Shown piece by piece: positions 55,863 to 63,952 of a stretch of DNA of 64,000 nt (within the stretch, counting starts at the first letter, position 1; every line of letters begins with the position of its first letter). The DNA is taken from the NCBI RefSeq assembly GCF_027853965.1, contig NZ_JAQGLB010000014.1, positions 62,001 to 126,000 of the forward strand, written 5' to 3'. The notes below the pieces were generated by a model. The model ran no database searches. It saw only the letters and a list, made by a program, of their open reading frames with translations, and had not been told where the DNA came from. This DNA comes from Saccharopolyspora indica. GTDB taxonomy: Bacteria; Actinomycetota; Actinomycetes; Mycobacteriales; Pseudonocardiaceae. Made by a program: the position numbers and the translations under genes.

Positions 55863-55905
55863 CGGTGACTCCTGAGCTCGTGTTTCCCGTTTGGGCTCGG
55901 GGAGG

Positions 55906-55937
55906 ACGCTAGGGCCTCCAACCGGTTGGAAGGTCAA
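55906..55937 (-). promoter_or_regulatory. MerR-type promoter with central dyad
   Basis: On the minus strand, TTGACC (55937-55932) and TAGCGT (55911-55906) are separated by 20 bp. The spacer holds a perfect palindrome CCAACCGGTTGG (55918-55929), extended by CCT/AGG. An over-long spacer containing a dyad is the signature of promoters activated by MerR regulators. It would drive the aminotransferase gene, and the MerR protein is encoded at the far end of that gene. Confidence 0.6.
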
Positions 55938-55979
55938 CCCGCGGTGCGCCGGATCACAGCTCGGGCATGCTGGTCACCG

Positions 55980-56576
55980 ATGCACACCTCGTGGGATCCG
56001 GCCGCACCGGAAGAAGTGCACGAGCTGTTCGCCGGTCTGGCGGCTCCGTGGTGGCTGGCCGGCGGCTACGCCGTCGAGCAGGCGCTCGGGCGCTCGCTGC
56101 GCGAGCACGGCGACATCGACGTCCTGGTGCTCCGCCGCGATCACGTGGCCGTGCAGGAAGTCCTGCGCGGGTGGGAGTGGTGGGCCGCCGATCCGCCGGG
56201 AGTGCTGCGGCCGTGGCGAGCCGGGGAAGTCCTGCCCACCGAGGTCTGCGACGTCTGGTGCCGTCCGGCGGCTGACCGGCCGTGGCGGATCCAGGTCATG
56301 ATCGACGAGTCCGACGGCGAGTGCTGGACCTCGCGGCGCAACCCGCGCGTCCGCCGCGAGGTGCGCTCGATCGGCCGCACCGGCGCGAGCGGAATCCCGT
56401 ACCTGGCGCCCGAGATCCTGCTGTTCTACAAGGCGAAGGACACCCGGCCCAAGGACGAGACCGACTTCGCGGCCCTGCTGCCGCTGCTCGGTCCGGATCA
56501 ACGCCGTTGGCTGGCCCGGGCGATCAGCCAGACCTGCGGGGACCATCCTTGGCTGGCGCACGGCAGTCTCGGCTGA
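55980..56576 (+). CDS. Nucleotidyltransferase-like protein (aminoglycoside adenylyltransferase fold)
   Basis: The 198-residue protein contains WWLAGGYAVEQALGRSLREH followed by GDIDVLVLRRDH, the pattern of the Aminoglyc_resit/nucleotidyltransferase superfamily, with the acidic DID metal-binding pair. The C-terminal half has YLAPEILLFYKAKDTRPKDE, D..DF and a helical end. Many members modify small molecules or are antitoxin-like MNT proteins; resistance cannot be inferred. The start at 55980 (MHTSWDPAAP) is preferred; a start at 55926 would overlap the MerR promoter. Confidence 0.75.
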   Translation: MHTSWDPAAPEEVHELFAGLAAPWWLAGGYAVEQALGRSLREHGDIDVLVLRRDHVAVQEVLRGWEWWAADPPGVLRPWRAGEVLPTEVCDVWCRPAADRPWRIQVMIDESDGECWTSRRNPRVRREVRSIGRTGASGIPYLAPEILLFYKAKDTRPKDETDFAALLPLLGPDQRRWLARAISQTCGDHPWLAHGSLG

Positions 56577-56620
56577 CATGCGAAGGTGGGAGCTGACGGG
56601 CCGGAACCGGGGGTGGGGCG

Positions 56621-56950
56621 ATGAACAGCGAGCAGTTGCTGGCGCTGCTGTCCGCCGTGGGGCACGCGCAGCGCCTCCGGATCATCGCCGAACTCGCCGA
56701 CGGGCGGCTGTACGTCAGCGAGCTGGCGCGCCGCCTCGGCATGTCGCGGCCCCTGCTCTACATGCACCTGGAGCGCCTGGAGAAGGCGGAGCTGGTCGCC
56801 GGCAACCTGGAGCTGTCCGCCGACGGCAAGGCGCTCAAGTACTTCGAACTGCGTCCGTTCGAGTTCACCCTCGACGTCGACGTCATCCGCGCGGCTTTGC
56901 AGGAGTCCGACAGCTCGGAGCGGTCGGACGGGAAGGGGACCCGGACATGA
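56621..56950 (+). CDS. ArsR-type winged-helix regulator
   Basis: The 109-residue protein has a winged helix with the ArsR-like order (LLALLSAVGHAQRLRIIAEL, then LYVSELARRLGMSRPLLYMH and LELSADGKALKYFEL). There is no cysteine metal site. The ATG has GGGTGGGG ahead. Its stop overlaps the ATG of a small membrane coiled-coil protein gene (ATGA), so the two are co-expressed. Such winged-helix/small-membrane pairs recur in actinobacteria. Confidence 0.85.
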   Translation: MNSEQLLALLSAVGHAQRLRIIAELADGRLYVSELARRLGMSRPLLYMHLERLEKAELVAGNLELSADGKALKYFELRPFEFTLDVDVIRAALQESDSSERSDGKGTRT

Positions 56951-57180
56951 CCGGAGAGGTCGTCGGCATCGTCATCACGCTGATCGCTGTGGCCGGCATC
57001 ACCACGATCTTCGTCGCCTACTTCGGTCTGCAGCGGCACCGGGCGGACGCCAAGGCGCTCGCCGAGTACCGGGAGTTCGCCGAGCAGGCCGTTGCCGAGC
57101 AGGAGGAACTCCGCGCCGAGCTGGCCGAGGTGCACGAGCGCCTCAAGTCCGTCGAGGGGCTTTTGCGCAGCATCGACTGA
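56947..57180 (+). CDS. Small membrane protein with a cytoplasmic coiled coil
   Basis: The 77-residue protein has one membrane helix near the N-terminus (VVGIVITLIAVAGITTIFVA) followed by a charged coiled coil (AVAEQEELRAELAEVHERL, KSVEGLLRSID). It overlaps the ArsR-type gene by four bases and is followed by a strong terminator, which closes a two-gene unit. Possibly a membrane tether or sensor for the regulator. Confidence 0.75.
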   Translation: MTGEVVGIVITLIAVAGITTIFVAYFGLQRHRADAKALAEYREFAEQAVAEQEELRAELAEVHERLKSVEGLLRSID

Positions 57181-57205
57181 AAGCGCCGAGCGCGCAGCAC
57201 GTCGA

Positions 57206-57241
57206 GCGGGAGGAGCCGGGGCCGGCTCCTCCCGCTTTTTC
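57206..57241 (+). terminator. Rho-independent terminator
   Basis: AGCGGGAGGAGCCG pairs with CGGCTCCTCCCGCT around a GGGC loop and is followed by a T-run of five (TTTTT at 57237-57241). It ends the ArsR and small membrane protein unit and insulates the MMPL gene. Confidence 0.9.
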
Positions 57242-57264
57242 ATCCCCGCAGGTCAGCAGGTGAG

Positions 57265-57308
57265 TTGACGGCCCATGCCGTCACCTGTAAGTCTCAGATT
57301 ACAGGTGA
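57265..57308 (+). promoter_or_regulatory. MMPL gene promoter with palindromic operator
   Basis: TTGACG (57265-57270), 17 bp and TAAGTC (57288-57293) form a plausible promoter. TCACCTGTAA at 57281-57290 and TTACAGGTGA at 57299-57308 form a perfect inverted repeat with an 8-bp spacer that covers the -10 box and start site. The form is typical of a TetR-family operator, yet no TetR gene is next to this exporter. Confidence 0.6.
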
Positions 57309-57331
57309 AAACCGACTGAGGGGTTGAACGG

Positions 57332-59470
57332 GTGAAGAGGCCGTCGGTCACCGTTTCGGTGGCGAGGTGGAGCGCAGCGCACCCGGGGCGCGCGCTGATC
57401 GGCTGGGTGGTGTTCGTCGCGCTGTGCCTCGGGATCGGGAGCCTGGTCGGCACGAACAGCGCGACCAGCGAGGACTACCGGGTGGGAGAGGCCGGGCGGG
57501 CCGAAGAGCTGGCCTCCGGGGCCGGATTGCAGCGCCCGGCGACCGAGTACGTCACGATCTCCGGCGGTCCCGAAGCGCCCGCGGCGGCCGAGGAGCTGAC
57601 CGGTCTGCTGCGCGCGCAGCCGGTGGTCGCCGGAGTCGCGGCGCCGATCCGCTCCGCCGGCGGCGTGCTGGTGGTCGAGGTGTCGATGCGGGGGCCCGAG
57701 CTGGAAGCCCGGAAGCACCTCGACCAGCTGACCGCGCAGACCGAGCGGGTGCAGCGGAACTACCCGGGCCTCGACCTGGAGCAGACCGGCAGCGCCTCGA
57801 TCAGCAGGGGCGTGGACGAGCAGCGCGGCAGCGACCTCGCGCTGTCCGAGGCGATCACGTTCCCGGTCACGCTGATCACGCTGCTCGCGGTGTTCGGCTC
57901 GGTGCTGATGGCCGGGGTTCCGCTGCTGCTCGCGATCACCTCGATCGTGTCCGCGATCGGCCTGTCGATGGTGGTGTCGCACCTGATCCCGGACGCCGGG
58001 GTGGGCAACAACGTGATCATCCTGATCGGCATGGCGGTCGGCGTGGACTACGCGCTGTTCTACCTCAAGCGGGAGCGCGAGGAACGGGCGAGAGGGCACC
58101 TCGATCCGGCGGTGGTGGTCGGGCTGGCCGCCGAGACCGCGGGCCGGACGGTCGTCGTCTCCGGGCTCGCGGTGATCGTCTCCACCGCGACGCTCTACCT
58201 GGCCACCGACATCGTGTTCGCCTCGCTGGCCACCGGGACGATCACCGTGGTGCTGGTCGCGGTCGTCAGCTCCATCACCGCGCTGCCCGCGCTGCTGGTG
58301 CTCATCGGCCGCCGCGCCGCGAAGCGCCCCGCCAAGCCGGAGAAGGTCCGAAGTGGACGCGTGTGGGACGCGATCTCCCGGCCGGCGGCGGAGTACCCGG
58401 TGCGCACGCTGTGCCTCTCGGTGCTGGCGATGCTGCTGCTCGCGCTCCCGCTGCTGGGCATGGAGATGCGGGTGCTCAACCGCGACAGCCACTCCCGCGA
58501 CATCCCGGCGTTGCAGGTCTACGACCGGTTGACCGCCGAGTTCCCGCAGCTGCGCACCCGGCACGACGTGGTCGTGGCGGCGGCGCCGCAGGACGCGGCG
58601 GACGTGCGCGCCGCGCTGGTCGACCTCGGGCGCCGGGTCCAGGGAGATCCGCTGTTCGGCGAGGTCACCGCCCCGAAGACCGGGCCAGGCGGCCGGGTGA
58701 CCGCGGTGCAGGTGTCGGTCCCGTTCAACCCGAGCGCCGAGCAGGCGGCGCGGTCGTTGACGCACTTGCGCGCGGACTACCTGCCCGCCGTGACCGGGCG
58801 CGTGCCCGGCGCGGAGGTCGTGGTCACCGGGGACGTCGCGCGCGACGTGGACTACCTGGCGCACCAGAACGACAAGCTGCCGGTCGTGGTGATCGCCTTG
58901 CTGCTGCTGACGTTCGCCGTGACGGTGCTGGTGTTCCGCTCCGTGGTGATCGGGCTGGTCGGCGTGGCGCTGAACCTGCTGTCGGCCGCCGGCGCGATGG
59001 GACTGCTGGTGGTGTTCTTCCAGCACGGGCTGGCCACCGCCCTGTTCGGCTTCGATCCCAGCGCGACCAGCGCGATCGGCTCGCGGGTGCCGCTGTTCCT
59101 GTTCGTGATCCTCTTCGGGCTGTCGATGGACTACCAGATGTTCGTGGTGAGCCGGATCCGCGAAGCGGTGCTGCGCGGGGTCCCGGAGCGCGACGCCGTC
59201 CACCTCGGCGTGCACCAGTCGGCCAAGGTGGTGACCAGCGCGGCGATCGTGATGACGACGGTGTTCGCCAGCTTCGTGTTCCTGCACCTGGCGGAGATGA
59301 AGCAGATCGGCTTCAGCCTCGCGGTGGCGGTCCTGCTGGACGCCTTCGTGATCCGCGTCCTGATCCTCCCGTCGGTCCTGACGCTCCTGGGCCGAGCGGC
59401 CTGGTGGCCCTGGAAGCCCGGCGCGCACGAGGAACCCACCACGGTCCGCACGCCACTGCCGATCAGTTGA
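57332..59470 (+). CDS. MMPL family (RND superfamily) transporter
   Basis: The 712-residue protein is predicted to have 12 membrane helices in two halves: PGRALIGWVVFVALCLGIGS, ITFPVTLITLLAVFGSVLMA, NNVIILIGMAVGVDYALFYL and, in the second half, VPLFLFVILFGLSMDYQMFV. The GxxxDY motif occurs in both halves (GMAVGVDYALF, FGLSMDYQMF), as expected of proton-coupled RND transporters. Two extracytoplasmic domains lie in between. Substrates in actinobacteria include lipids, siderophores and drugs. GTG start. The palindromic operator upstream suggests ligand-controlled expression. Confidence 0.93.
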   Translation: MKRPSVTVSVARWSAAHPGRALIGWVVFVALCLGIGSLVGTNSATSEDYRVGEAGRAEELASGAGLQRPATEYVTISGGPEAPAAAEELTGLLRAQPVVAGVAAPIRSAGGVLVVEVSMRGPELEARKHLDQLTAQTERVQRNYPGLDLEQTGSASISRGVDEQRGSDLALSEAITFPVTLITLLAVFGSVLMAGVPLLLAITSIVSAIGLSMVVSHLIPDAGVGNNVIILIGMAVGVDYALFYLKREREERARGHLDPAVVVGLAAETAGRTVVVSGLAVIVSTATLYLATDIVFASLATGTITVVLVAVVSSITALPALLVLIGRRAAKRPAKPEKVRSGRVWDAISRPAAEYPVRTLCLSVLAMLLLALPLLGMEMRVLNRDSHSRDIPALQVYDRLTAEFPQLRTRHDVVVAAAPQDAADVRAALVDLGRRVQGDPLFGEVTAPKTGPGGRVTAVQVSVPFNPSAEQAARSLTHLRADYLPAVTGRVPGAEVVVTGDVARDVDYLAHQNDKLPVVVIALLLLTFAVTVLVFRSVVIGLVGVALNLLSAAGAMGLLVVFFQHGLATALFGFDPSATSAIGSRVPLFLFVILFGLSMDYQMFVVSRIREAVLRGVPERDAVHLGVHQSAKVVTSAAIVMTTVFASFVFLHLAEMKQIGFSLAVAVLLDAFVIRVLILPSVLTLLGRAAWWPWKPGAHEEPTTVRTPLPIS

Positions 59471-59476
59471 ACCGGG

Positions 59477-59522
59477 CCCGTGAGCACTTTGTGGGGCTAT
59501 CACCCCGAAAAGTGCTCACGGG
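59477..59522. repeat. Family A hairpin, copy 3 (between convergent genes)
   Basis: CCCGTGAGCACTTT and AAAGTGCTCACGGG are perfect arms, with a GGGG/CCCC helix inside. It lies between the MMPL gene and the last gene of the convergent operon. The outer CGTGAG and inner GTGGGGCTAT are shared with copy 2. Confidence 0.75.
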
Positions 59523-59538
59523 CTTGTGACCAGGCGTG

Positions 59539-60711
59539 TCACCGCCGAGCTCGGCGCGTGGTGGCCGGGCGGCGAGGTGCCGGTTGGCGGTCGCCGCGCT
59601 GCGGTGTGGTGACTCCCGCCGTTTGCTGGCGGTCCCAGGGCAGCAGCTGCTTCGAGCTGCTCCGGTCGGCCAGGCGGAGGGACTGGGCCGAGGTGAGCCA
59701 CTCCTCCGCGGGTTCGGCGATCTCCAGCAGCAGGGCCTCGAACTCCGAGCGGGTCGTCTCCAGGATGTGCGGGGCGGCCAGCCAGCGCAGGACCTTCCGC
59801 CCGGTCACCGCCATCCGCTGGCGGGGCGAGGAGACCAGCTGCTCGCCGAAGTAGCGGACCAGCACCTCGTCCATCACGTCCCACGCGTTGGCCGCGCCGA
59901 ACAGGTCCTTCACGTCCTCGGCGTCGAGGATGCGGAAGCACTCGTCCAGCAGCTGCATGACCTCCACCCGCAGCACGTTCAGGTGGCCGTAGGAGGTGAA
60001 CTTCAGGTTGTTGCGCAGGTCCAGCCCGCTGCGCCGGACCACCGCCATGCTGCCGAAGGACGGGTCGTGCGCGCGCTCCCGGATCACGTCGGAGACCCGC
60101 TTGTCCCGCCAGAACAGCGCGGTCTGGTTGTTGAACTGGGTGAACAGCCGGTGGAAGTCGGTGTTCGGCCGCGAGTTCCCCGATCCCAGGCCGCGGCCGT
60201 AGCCGAGCACTCGGCGGTAGGCGCTGATCCGGTCGCGCTTGGTGTAGCGCAGCACGTCCCGCCGGTCGAAGCGGTACAGCCCGAACGCGCCCTCACCGTC
60301 GAACAACCGGATCGCGCCGCGCTCGAAGAGCTCCCGGAGCTTCTGCACCACGCGGAACATGCCCATCCGCTCGTGCTGGTACAGGTAGTACACGTCGGCC
60401 ACCGCGATGAGGCGCTCGGAGGCGATGGTCTCGTCGTAGTTCTCGATGCCGTGCGGCATGCGGGTCGCGCCGACGTCGCTGGCCGCCTCGCCGCCGATGC
60501 CGACCAGCTGGGCCAGCCCGCCGTCGGGTGGTCGCGGCTGGCTCTGGTCCTCGGTCTCGACGGCGAAGAGCATGTCGTCGATCTGCTTCAGCAGCGCCTC
60601 GCCGACCTGCGGGTTGCTGCCGAGCTCGTTCGACAGGTTGCCCGCGACCTCGCGGCGCAGCGCGGCGACCCGGTCGAACAGTTCCCGGTACTGCTTTTCG
60701 GTGGCCATCAT
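59539..60711 (-). CDS. Hypothetical protein, fourth gene of an unknown operon
   Basis: A 390-residue soluble protein. Segments include ELFDRVAALRREVAGNLSNE at the start, IGGEAASDVGATRMPHGIEN, a Tyr/Arg-rich middle (GAFGLYRFDRRDVLRYTKRD, LGYGRGLGSGNSRPNTDF), FGAANAWDVMDEVLVRYFGE, and a basic Pro-rich tail. No known catalytic motif, signal or membrane helix. The gene is 27 bp downstream of the 470-residue protein's gene, so it is the promoter-distal member of a four-gene operon. Function unknown. Confidence 0.75.
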   Translation of the reverse strand: MMATEKQYRELFDRVAALRREVAGNLSNELGSNPQVGEALLKQIDDMLFAVETEDQSQPRPPDGGLAQLVGIGGEAASDVGATRMPHGIENYDETIASERLIAVADVYYLYQHERMGMFRVVQKLRELFERGAIRLFDGEGAFGLYRFDRRDVLRYTKRDRISAYRRVLGYGRGLGSGNSRPNTDFHRLFTQFNNQTALFWRDKRVSDVIRERAHDPSFGSMAVVRRSGLDLRNNLKFTSYGHLNVLRVEVMQLLDECFRILDAEDVKDLFGAANAWDVMDEVLVRYFGEQLVSSPRQRMAVTGRKVLRWLAAPHILETTRSEFEALLLEIAEPAEEWLTSAQSLRLADRSSSKQLLPWDRQQTAGVTTPQRGDRQPAPRRPATTRRARR

Positions 60712-60738
60712 TCCTCCGTGCGGGGCGCGGGCGGACCG

Positions 60739-62151
60739 CTATTCCGGCCGCGGGGCGGGCTTGGGCTCGGGACGCGGTTTGCGGGTCCGCGGCTTGGCCG
60801 CGGAGACGGTCTGCTCCGCCGCACCTGGAGCCGCGCCCGACGTCGGTGCCGGGCCGGGAGTGGTTCCCGTTGCCGCTCCGGGCGTACCTGACCTCGGTGC
60901 TGCGCCGAGCGGTGGTGCAGCCGCCGCTCCGGCGTCCGGCGGTGGTGGACCGGGCGGGTCCTCGGGCTTCGCGCCGTGCCGGATCGGCCGGGCCACCCGC
61001 ACGATCTCCTGCAGGTGGTCGTGCAGCTCGTCGACGGCGCGCTGCACCCGGGAGCTGAAGAACCCGGCCGGGAGCGTGGCGCGGTAGTTGCCCGCCACGT
61101 CCTCGGTGCCGCCGTCGGTGCGCCGCGGCAGGTGCCCGACGATCCGCTCCAACCGCACCGCGACCTGGAGGAACGCGCTGTCCACCCCGTCCTTGCCCGC
61201 GGATTCGATCAGCGTGCGGCCTTCGAAGCAGGCGAAGTCGTGCACCCAGCGCAGCAGGCCGCCCAGCGCCATCGACCCGCCATCGGGGTCGGGAATCCGC
61301 AGGACCTCCCGGTCACCGCGGTGGATCCGCACCGAGCTCAGCTCCGCGACCAGCTCCTCGACCTGCACCGCGGTCGCCGACAGCAGCTGGGACAGCGCCA
61401 CCACGGCCGGCCCGAAGAACGGCGCCTGGCCGGTCTCCGGCTGCGCGAACGGGTCGATGCGGTCGCGGGAGTCCAGCCAGCCCCGGTACAGCGAGAGCAC
61501 CCAGTCGACCAGGGTGATGAACGAGGTCTGGACGCGCTCTTCCTCTATGGTGTTGACCTGCCCGCCGACCAGCCCGAACTCATCGCGCAACTCGCCGAGG
61601 TGGCCGCGCACCCGGTCGGCGTCCACGGCCGCCGACGGGCTCCCGAGCAGCAGCAGGAAGAGCTGGTCGATGCGCGGCACGCGGAGCAGCGCGGACTCCA
61701 GCTCCTTGCGGATCTCCTCCAGACCGTGCCGGACCAGGCTGCGGAAGCCCTCGCCGTTCTCCGGATCCGCACCCGGTCGCAGCGGTCGCAGCGAGTCCAG
61801 CAGCTCGGTCGCGTCCTTGATCGCGCTGCGCGCGCGGGCGGCCAGCGACGCCTGCCCACCCGTGACCGCGCCCAGGTCGGCCTGCACCGCGTAACCGCGC
61901 GGCGTCCACCGCGCTTCGGTGTGCCCCTCGACGCGCTTGAGCTCGAAGCTGCCGGTCAGCGCGGAGGTGAAGCCCTTGGTGTCGCCCTCGCGCCACTTCC
62001 AGCCGAGCACGTCGCTGATCGCCTTGTTCGCCAGCTTCCCCGGGTCCCACCACGGCGGGCAGGGTGGTTCGTGCCGGTGGACCAGCGGGTACGCGCTGTC
62101 CACGTCCTGGGCCGGGGGGAGCGCGGCGCCCCTGTCGTCGTTGATGCTCAT
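60739..62151 (-). CDS. Hypothetical protein with Pro/Ala-rich tail, third gene of an unknown operon
   Basis: The 470-residue protein has a Trp-rich start (PCPPWWDPGKLANKAISDVL, GWKWREGDTKGFTSAL), then mainly helical regions (IDQLFLLLLGSPSAAVDADR, VQTSFITLVDWVLSLYRGWL). The C-terminus of about 75 residues is disordered and rich in Pro, Ala and Gly, ending KPRTRKPRPEPKPAPRPE. No enzyme motif is seen. Its ATG overlaps the stop of the upstream gene by four bases. The long tail suggests an interaction or linker role. Function unknown. Confidence 0.75.
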   Translation of the reverse strand: MSINDDRGAALPPAQDVDSAYPLVHRHEPPCPPWWDPGKLANKAISDVLGWKWREGDTKGFTSALTGSFELKRVEGHTEARWTPRGYAVQADLGAVTGGQASLAARARSAIKDATELLDSLRPLRPGADPENGEGFRSLVRHGLEEIRKELESALLRVPRIDQLFLLLLGSPSAAVDADRVRGHLGELRDEFGLVGGQVNTIEEERVQTSFITLVDWVLSLYRGWLDSRDRIDPFAQPETGQAPFFGPAVVALSQLLSATAVQVEELVAELSSVRIHRGDREVLRIPDPDGGSMALGGLLRWVHDFACFEGRTLIESAGKDGVDSAFLQVAVRLERIVGHLPRRTDGGTEDVAGNYRATLPAGFFSSRVQRAVDELHDHLQEIVRVARPIRHGAKPEDPPGPPPPDAGAAAAPPLGAAPRSGTPGAATGTTPGPAPTSGAAPGAAEQTVSAAKPRTRKPRPEPKPAPRPE

Positions 62152-62624
62152 CGCCTGCCCTCGCCGCCTTCCTCGATGCCGAACCGCAGCGCGAGTTCGG
62201 CGGTTTCGCGCCAACATCGCAGCATGGTGTTCTCCGTGCTGCGCAACGAATCCACGCATCCGTCCACACCGGACCGGATGCTGCGGGCCCAGCCGAGCCA
62301 CTCCGGTCCGCGCCCCTGCACGGCCCGCGCCAGCTCGTTGGCCGCGTGGTGGCACCGGAACTCGTCGTCCAGCCGCCGCTGGGTGCGCAGCAGGGCCAGC
62401 GCGGTGGTGTGCAAGGCGTCGGCCTCCGGCCGCCCGCGCACCGCGCGCAGCGCCGGCTGGAGTTCCGCGGTGCCGTCGGTGACCACCTCGGCGAGCCGGT
62501 CGGACACCGCCGGGCGCTCACCGCCCGGGCGGTCCTCGACCACGCTCACCTCCAGTGCGCGCCACGCGGCCGCCAGCTGCCGGATCTTCCGCGCCAGCAC
62601 CGGGAATTCGCCGCGCAAGGTCAT
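62148..62624 (-). CDS. Small helical hypothetical protein, second gene of an unknown operon
   Basis: The 158-residue protein is predicted to be all helical (FPVLARKIRQLAAAWRALEV, LHTTALALLRTQRRLDDEFR, STENTMLRCWRETAELALRF). No signal, membrane helix or motif is evident. It overlaps both neighbours (ATGA at each end), so translation of the operon is tightly coupled and the products may assemble at fixed ratios. Function unknown. Confidence 0.75.
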   Translation of the reverse strand: MTLRGEFPVLARKIRQLAAAWRALEVSVVEDRPGGERPAVSDRLAEVVTDGTAELQPALRAVRGRPEADALHTTALALLRTQRRLDDEFRCHHAANELARAVQGRGPEWLGWARSIRSGVDGCVDSLRSTENTMLRCWRETAELALRFGIEEGGEGRR

Positions 62625-63952
62625 CGGGCCCGCCTCCCCAGCTCCTCCACGAAGAACCGCGCCAACCGCTTCGGCGGTGCCATCCGGTTCTCCAGCGCGT
62701 GCCGGACCGCCCCGATCAGGAACCGCTCCGGCACGACGCCGGGCGCCACGCCGTCGGCCAGCCGCTCGGCGGCCTCCTCCACCATCCGCTGTTCCTTGGG
62801 CTCGAACCGCAGGACCCGCGCCAGCTTCCGATCGCCCAGCGACGGGTACGAGGTGAAGCACATCGCCCGCACCACGGCGGGGATCGCCTTGTCCGCCGTG
62901 GCCAGCAGCTCCGGCGGTGCACCGATGAGCTTCGGCCGCGGGTACATCGCGTGCCACGCGCGTTCGTGCTGCTCGGCGCGGCGTGGAAAGCCCATCCGCC
63001 GCAGCAGCTCGACGGAGAGCTTCCCGCGCACGTAGGACGACGGGTGCGGGTCGGCCGGGCGGAACTTCGCCGCGGCGCGCGGATCGCGGGCGATCACGTC
63101 GAACAGCGAGCCCACGACCATCGGCCCGCCCAGCAGCAGCCCGGCCAGGTCGGCGAAGGTCTCCCGGTTCCACCGCACCCACTGCGAGACGATCGCGGGC
63201 GGCAGCCCGAGCTCGGTGAGCCTGGCCGCGACCTGCATCGGAACCGCTCTGGCCAGCCCCAGATCGTTCTGCAGGTTGTGGCTGACCTCGTGCAGCACGG
63301 CACCGAGCGTCCACGGGTTGATCAGCCGGTGGAACGGCAGCTGGATCAGCGGGAACGGGTTGATCCGGTGGCTCAGCCGCTGCAGCGGGATGCCGCGGCG
63401 CGAGGTGGCCGGCCCGTGGCTGGGTTCCAGGTAGCAGAACGGTGGTGGGGTCGGGATCGAGCGCCACCGCCCGATCCCCAGGTAGGCGTACTGGTAGCAG
63501 TCGAGCGCAATCCGGTCCGCGGCGACCAGCCACGGCGCGAACGAGCTCTGCCGCTGGGTGAACAGCTCCAGGTAGAAGTCCCACAACCGCTCGGTGTCGC
63601 GCACCCGACGGTACGCCCGGGACTTCGCCCGCAGCACGCTCTGCAGGCGCTGGGAGTTCGGCAGCCGGGCGGCCTGCTCGGCGACGCGGCGCAGCTCGCG
63701 GGTGGCTTCGTGCAGCGGTTCCCGGAGCCCGGCCATGGTTTCGTTGACCGCGACGAGGTGCGCCCGGCTGGGGCCGGTGGCGGGATCGCCGAACTCCGTC
63801 CAGCTGAACGGCCGGAGCGCGGCGAGGTGGCGTTCGCTGCTGGTGGCCTGAGTGCGCACCCAGGTCGCCAGCAGGTGCGCGGTCGCGCGGTCCATCGGCT
63901 GGGTCGGCCGGGAGCGCGCCGCGGCCGACCGCAGCTCAGCGGCGGCGGCCAC
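62621..63952 (-). CDS. Putative zinc metalloprotease (HExxH), first visible gene of an unknown operon
   Basis: From the GTG used here the protein has 443 residues. It contains HEVSH at 221-225 in a helix (TLGAVLHEVSHNLQNDLGLA) and, 39 residues later, NRETFAD with E264 and D268. That spacing and context fit the gluzincin zinc site HExxH...ExxxD. No signal peptide is seen, so it may act inside the cell. The reading frame stays open to the right window edge, so the true start could lie outside; M20 (MDRATAHLL) is another candidate. Substrate and family not recognised. Confidence 0.7.
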   Translation of the reverse strand: MAAAAELRSAAARSRPTQPMDRATAHLLATWVRTQATSSERHLAALRPFSWTEFGDPATGPSRAHLVAVNETMAGLREPLHEATRELRRVAEQAARLPNSQRLQSVLRAKSRAYRRVRDTERLWDFYLELFTQRQSSFAPWLVAADRIALDCYQYAYLGIGRWRSIPTPPPFCYLEPSHGPATSRRGIPLQRLSHRINPFPLIQLPFHRLINPWTLGAVLHEVSHNLQNDLGLARAVPMQVAARLTELGLPPAIVSQWVRWNRETFADLAGLLLGGPMVVGSLFDVIARDPRAAAKFRPADPHPSSYVRGKLSVELLRRMGFPRRAEQHERAWHAMYPRPKLIGAPPELLATADKAIPAVVRAMCFTSYPSLGDRKLARVLRFEPKEQRMVEEAAERLADGVAPGVVPERFLIGAVRHALENRMAPPKRLARFFVEELGRRAR

